Shown here one piece after another: positions 7,216 through 8,807 of a stretch of DNA of 8,807 nucleotides. Position numbers and translations under genes: made by a program. Position 1 is the first letter of the stretch; the number at the start of each line of letters is the position of its first letter. The stretch is from an uncultured Clostridia bacterium (GTDB taxonomy: Bacteria > Bacillota > Clostridia > Oscillospirales > Oscillospiraceae). Where the stretch lies: contig CAMHRJ010000075.1 in the NCBI GenBank assembly GCA_946187475.1, positions 1-8,807 of the forward strand, in the 5' to 3' direction. The notes beneath the pieces were generated by a model. It made no database searches. It worked only from the letters and a program-made list of their open reading frames with translations, and was not told the origin of the DNA.

Positions 7216-8718
7216 ATGGCTTTCATCTATCCCGAAGCTTCCCACACCTTTAACGAGTACCTGCTGGTTCCGGGCTACTCTTCCAGCGAATGCATCCCCG
7301 AAAACGTCTCCCTTCGCACGCCGCTGGTGCGTTTCCGCAAGGGCGAGGAGCCTGCCATGAGCCTGAACGTGCCGATGGTCTCCGCCGTCATGCAGGCGGT
7401 CTCCGGCGACCGGCTGGCCGTCGCGCTGGCCCAGGAGGGCGGCGTGTCCTTCCTCTACGGCTCCCAGACCATCGAGGACGAGGCCGCCATGGTGGCCCGG
7501 GTCAAGAGCTATAAGGCCGGCTTCGTGCGCAGCGACTCCAACATCTCCCCTGACGCCACCCTGGCGGACGTGCTGGCCCTGCGGGAGCGCACCGGCCACT
7601 CCACCATGGCCGTCACCGCCGACGGCGCTGCCGACGGCAAGCTCCTGGGCATCGTCACCAGCCGCGACTACCGCGTGAGCCGCATGAGCCCGGACGAGAA
7701 GGTCTCCACCTTCATGACGCCGCTGGACAAGCTCATCACCGCTCCCGCCGGCACCAGCCTCAAGGAGGCCAACGACATCATCTGGGACCACAAGCTCAAC
7801 GCCCTGCCCATCGTGGACGGCGAGGGCAAGCTCCAGTCCTTCGTCTTCCGCAAGGACTATGACCAGCATAAGGCCAAGCCCAACGAGCTCCTGGACGACC
7901 AGAAGCGCTTCGTGGTGGGCGCAGGCATCAACACCCGCGACTACGCCGAGCGCGTGCCCGCGCTGGTGGAGGCCGGCGTGGACGTGCTGGTGATCGACTC
8001 CTCCGAGGGCTTCAGCGAGTGGCAGAAGCGCACGCTGGAGTGGATCCGCGCCAACTACGGCGACACCGTGAAGGTGGGCGCAGGCAACGTGGTGGACGCC
8101 GAGGGCTTCCGCTTCCTGGCCGACTGCGGCGCCGACTTCGTGAAGGTGGGCATCGGCGGCGGCTCCATCTGCATCACCCGCGAGACCAAGGCCATCGGCC
8201 GCGGCCAGGCCACCGCCCTCATCGAGGTGGCCAAGGCTCGCGATGAGTATTTCAAAGAGACCGGCATCTACGTCCCCGTCTGCTCCGACGGCGGCATCGT
8301 CCATGACCACCACATCACCCTGGCCCTGGCCATGGGCGCCGACTTCGTCATGCTGGGCCGCTATTTCGCCCGTTTCGACGAGAGCCCCAGCCAGAAGGTC
8401 AACGTCAACGGCACCCTCATGAAGGAGTACTGGGGCGAGGGCTCCAACCGCGCCCGCAACTGGCAGCGCTACGATCTGGGCGGCTCCAAGAAGCTGAGCT
8501 TCGAGGAAGGCGTGGACTCCTACGTCCCCTACGCCGGCCCCCTGAGCGACAACGTGCAGATGACCCTGGCCAAGGTGCGCAGCACCATGTGCAACTGCGG
8601 CGCCGTGACCATCCCGGAGCTGCAGCAGAAGGCTAAGCTCACCCTGGTGTCCAGCGTCTCCATCGTGGAGGGCGGCGCCCACGACGTGGTGCTCAAGACC
8701 TCCAGCCAGAACGTGTAA
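7216..8718 (+). CDS. guaB: Inosine-5'-monophosphate dehydrogenase, Tritrichomonas-like clade
   Basis: This 500-residue enzyme oxidises IMP to XMP with NAD+, the committed step of guanine nucleotide synthesis. Two CBS domains interrupt the TIM barrel at about 111-155 and 160-220. The catalytic loop [12 protein letters not shown] has its cysteine at 319. IDSSEGF has Asp261 for cofactor binding, and SDGGI (357-361) binds phosphate. The mobile flap is KEYWGEGS (403-410) rather than the common KxYRGMGS, followed by the Arg418-Tyr419 pair. [15 protein letters not shown] closes the active site region. From memory, these positions (Asp261, Cys319, Arg418, Tyr419) have the same numbers as in the Tritrichomonas foetus enzyme, whose sequence it closely resembles throughout. 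The start is supported by AAGGAGG at 7202-7208 and by the HTFNEYLL N terminus. It follows element B and may have its own promoter. A terminator follows. The alternative of GMP reductase is excluded by the CBS domains and flap. Confidence 0.97.
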   Translation: MAFIYPEASHTFNEYLLVPGYSSSECIPENVSLRTPLVRFRKGEEPAMSLNVPMVSAVMQAVSGDRLAVALAQEGGVSFLYGSQTIEDEAAMVARVKSYKAGFVRSDSNISPDATLADVLALRERTGHSTMAVTADGAADGKLLGIVTSRDYRVSRMSPDEKVSTFMTPLDKLITAPAGTSLKEANDIIWDHKLNALPIVDGEGKLQSFVFRKDYDQHKAKPNELLDDQKRFVVGAGINTRDYAERVPALVEAGVDVLVIDSSEGFSEWQKRTLEWIRANYGDTVKVGAGNVVDAEGFRFLADCGADFVKVGIGGGSICITRETKAIGRGQATALIEVAKARDEYFKETGIYVPVCSDGGIVHDHHITLALAMGADFVMLGRYFARFDESPSQKVNVNGTLMKEYWGEGSNRARNWQRYDLGGSKKLSFEEGVDSYVPYAGPLSDNVQMTLAKVRSTMCNCGAVTIPELQQKAKLTLVSSVSIVEGGAHDVVLKTSSQNV

Positions 8719-8737
8719 GCAAAAAAATCAAAACCTC

Positions 8738-8757
8738 CGCTGCGGAAATCCGCAGTG
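8738..8757 (+). other. Small hairpin after guaB
   Basis: CTGCGG (8740-8745) and CCGCAG (8750-8755) form a 6-bp stem with an AAAT loop, extendable by one G-T wobble and one C-G pair. It lies 19 bases after the guaB stop and 8 bases before the terminator stem. It has no T-run of its own. It probably stabilises the 3' end of the guaB message or is incidental. Confidence 0.5.
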
Positions 8758-8765
8758 CACCTGGT

Positions 8766-8807
8766 AAGATGAAAGTAGACACTTGAAAAAGTGCCTACTT
8801 TCATTTT
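8766..8807 (+). terminator. Intrinsic terminator after guaB
   Basis: Arms at 8769-8784 and 8789-8804 pair over 16 positions with a single A-C mismatch around a GAAA loop. The stem runs into TTTT at 8804-8807, where the window ends. The outer bases 8766-8768 can pair with the T-run to extend the stem to about 19. The shape and position, 47 bases after the guaB stop, fit termination of the + strand unit. No T-run lies on the other side, so it should not work for the opposite strand. The length of the T-run beyond the window is unknown. Confidence 0.8.

Noticed and set aside
8766..8807. Terminal inverted repeat of an insertion sequence at the right edge
   Set aside because: The hairpin is long and nearly perfect, but it has a tight 4-base loop, runs into T residues and lies just after guaB. 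It therefore fits an intrinsic terminator better, and no transposase sequence is visible.

Overview
The window is a purine-biosynthesis block. Five genes all lie on the + strand, in the order purO-type IMP cyclohydrolase (5' end outside the window), stand-alone AICAR transformylase, purD, purL and guaB. The DNA is strongly GC-rich with G/C-dominated third codon positions. Several features point to a GC-rich gut-type clostridium, probably in or near Oscillospiraceae: the single-chain PurL of the Firmicutes type, a PurH split into two separate proteins, an unusual 500-residue IMP dehydrogenase, and strong AGGAGG-type ribosome binding sites. The taxonomic placement is inference; there is no rRNA or other marker here.

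Layout. Positions 1-576 hold the last 191 codons of the IMP cyclohydrolase. Its stop codon overlaps the ribosome binding site of the AICAR formyltransferase gene (587-1765), so these two look translationally coupled. A 124-bp gap with three consecutive inverted repeats leads to purD (1890-3161). A 175-bp gap that is mostly one long inverted repeat, with arms made of 7-bp tandem repeats, leads to purL (3337-7026). A 189-bp gap with a second element of the same architecture but different repeat sequence leads to guaB (7216-8718). The window closes with a small hairpin and a strong intrinsic terminator that ends at the last base.

How the genes work together. PurD makes GAR from phosphoribosylamine (step 2). 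PurL makes FGAM from FGAR and glutamine (step 4). The formyltransferase and PurO-type cyclohydrolase carry out the last two steps, AICAR to FAICAR to IMP. GuaB commits IMP to the guanine branch by oxidising it to XMP. PurF, PurN or PurT, PurM, PurE/K, PurC and PurB are not in the window, so they must be encoded elsewhere, perhaps just upstream.

I found no defence system, mobile-element transposase, CRISPR array, tRNA or rRNA. The coding content is ordinary metabolism. The parts most worth a second look are the two heptad-repeat inverted elements in the gaps before purL and guaB, the palindrome cluster before purD, the split PurH arrangement, and an IMP dehydrogenase that appears co-linear with the enzyme of the protozoan Tritrichomonas foetus.
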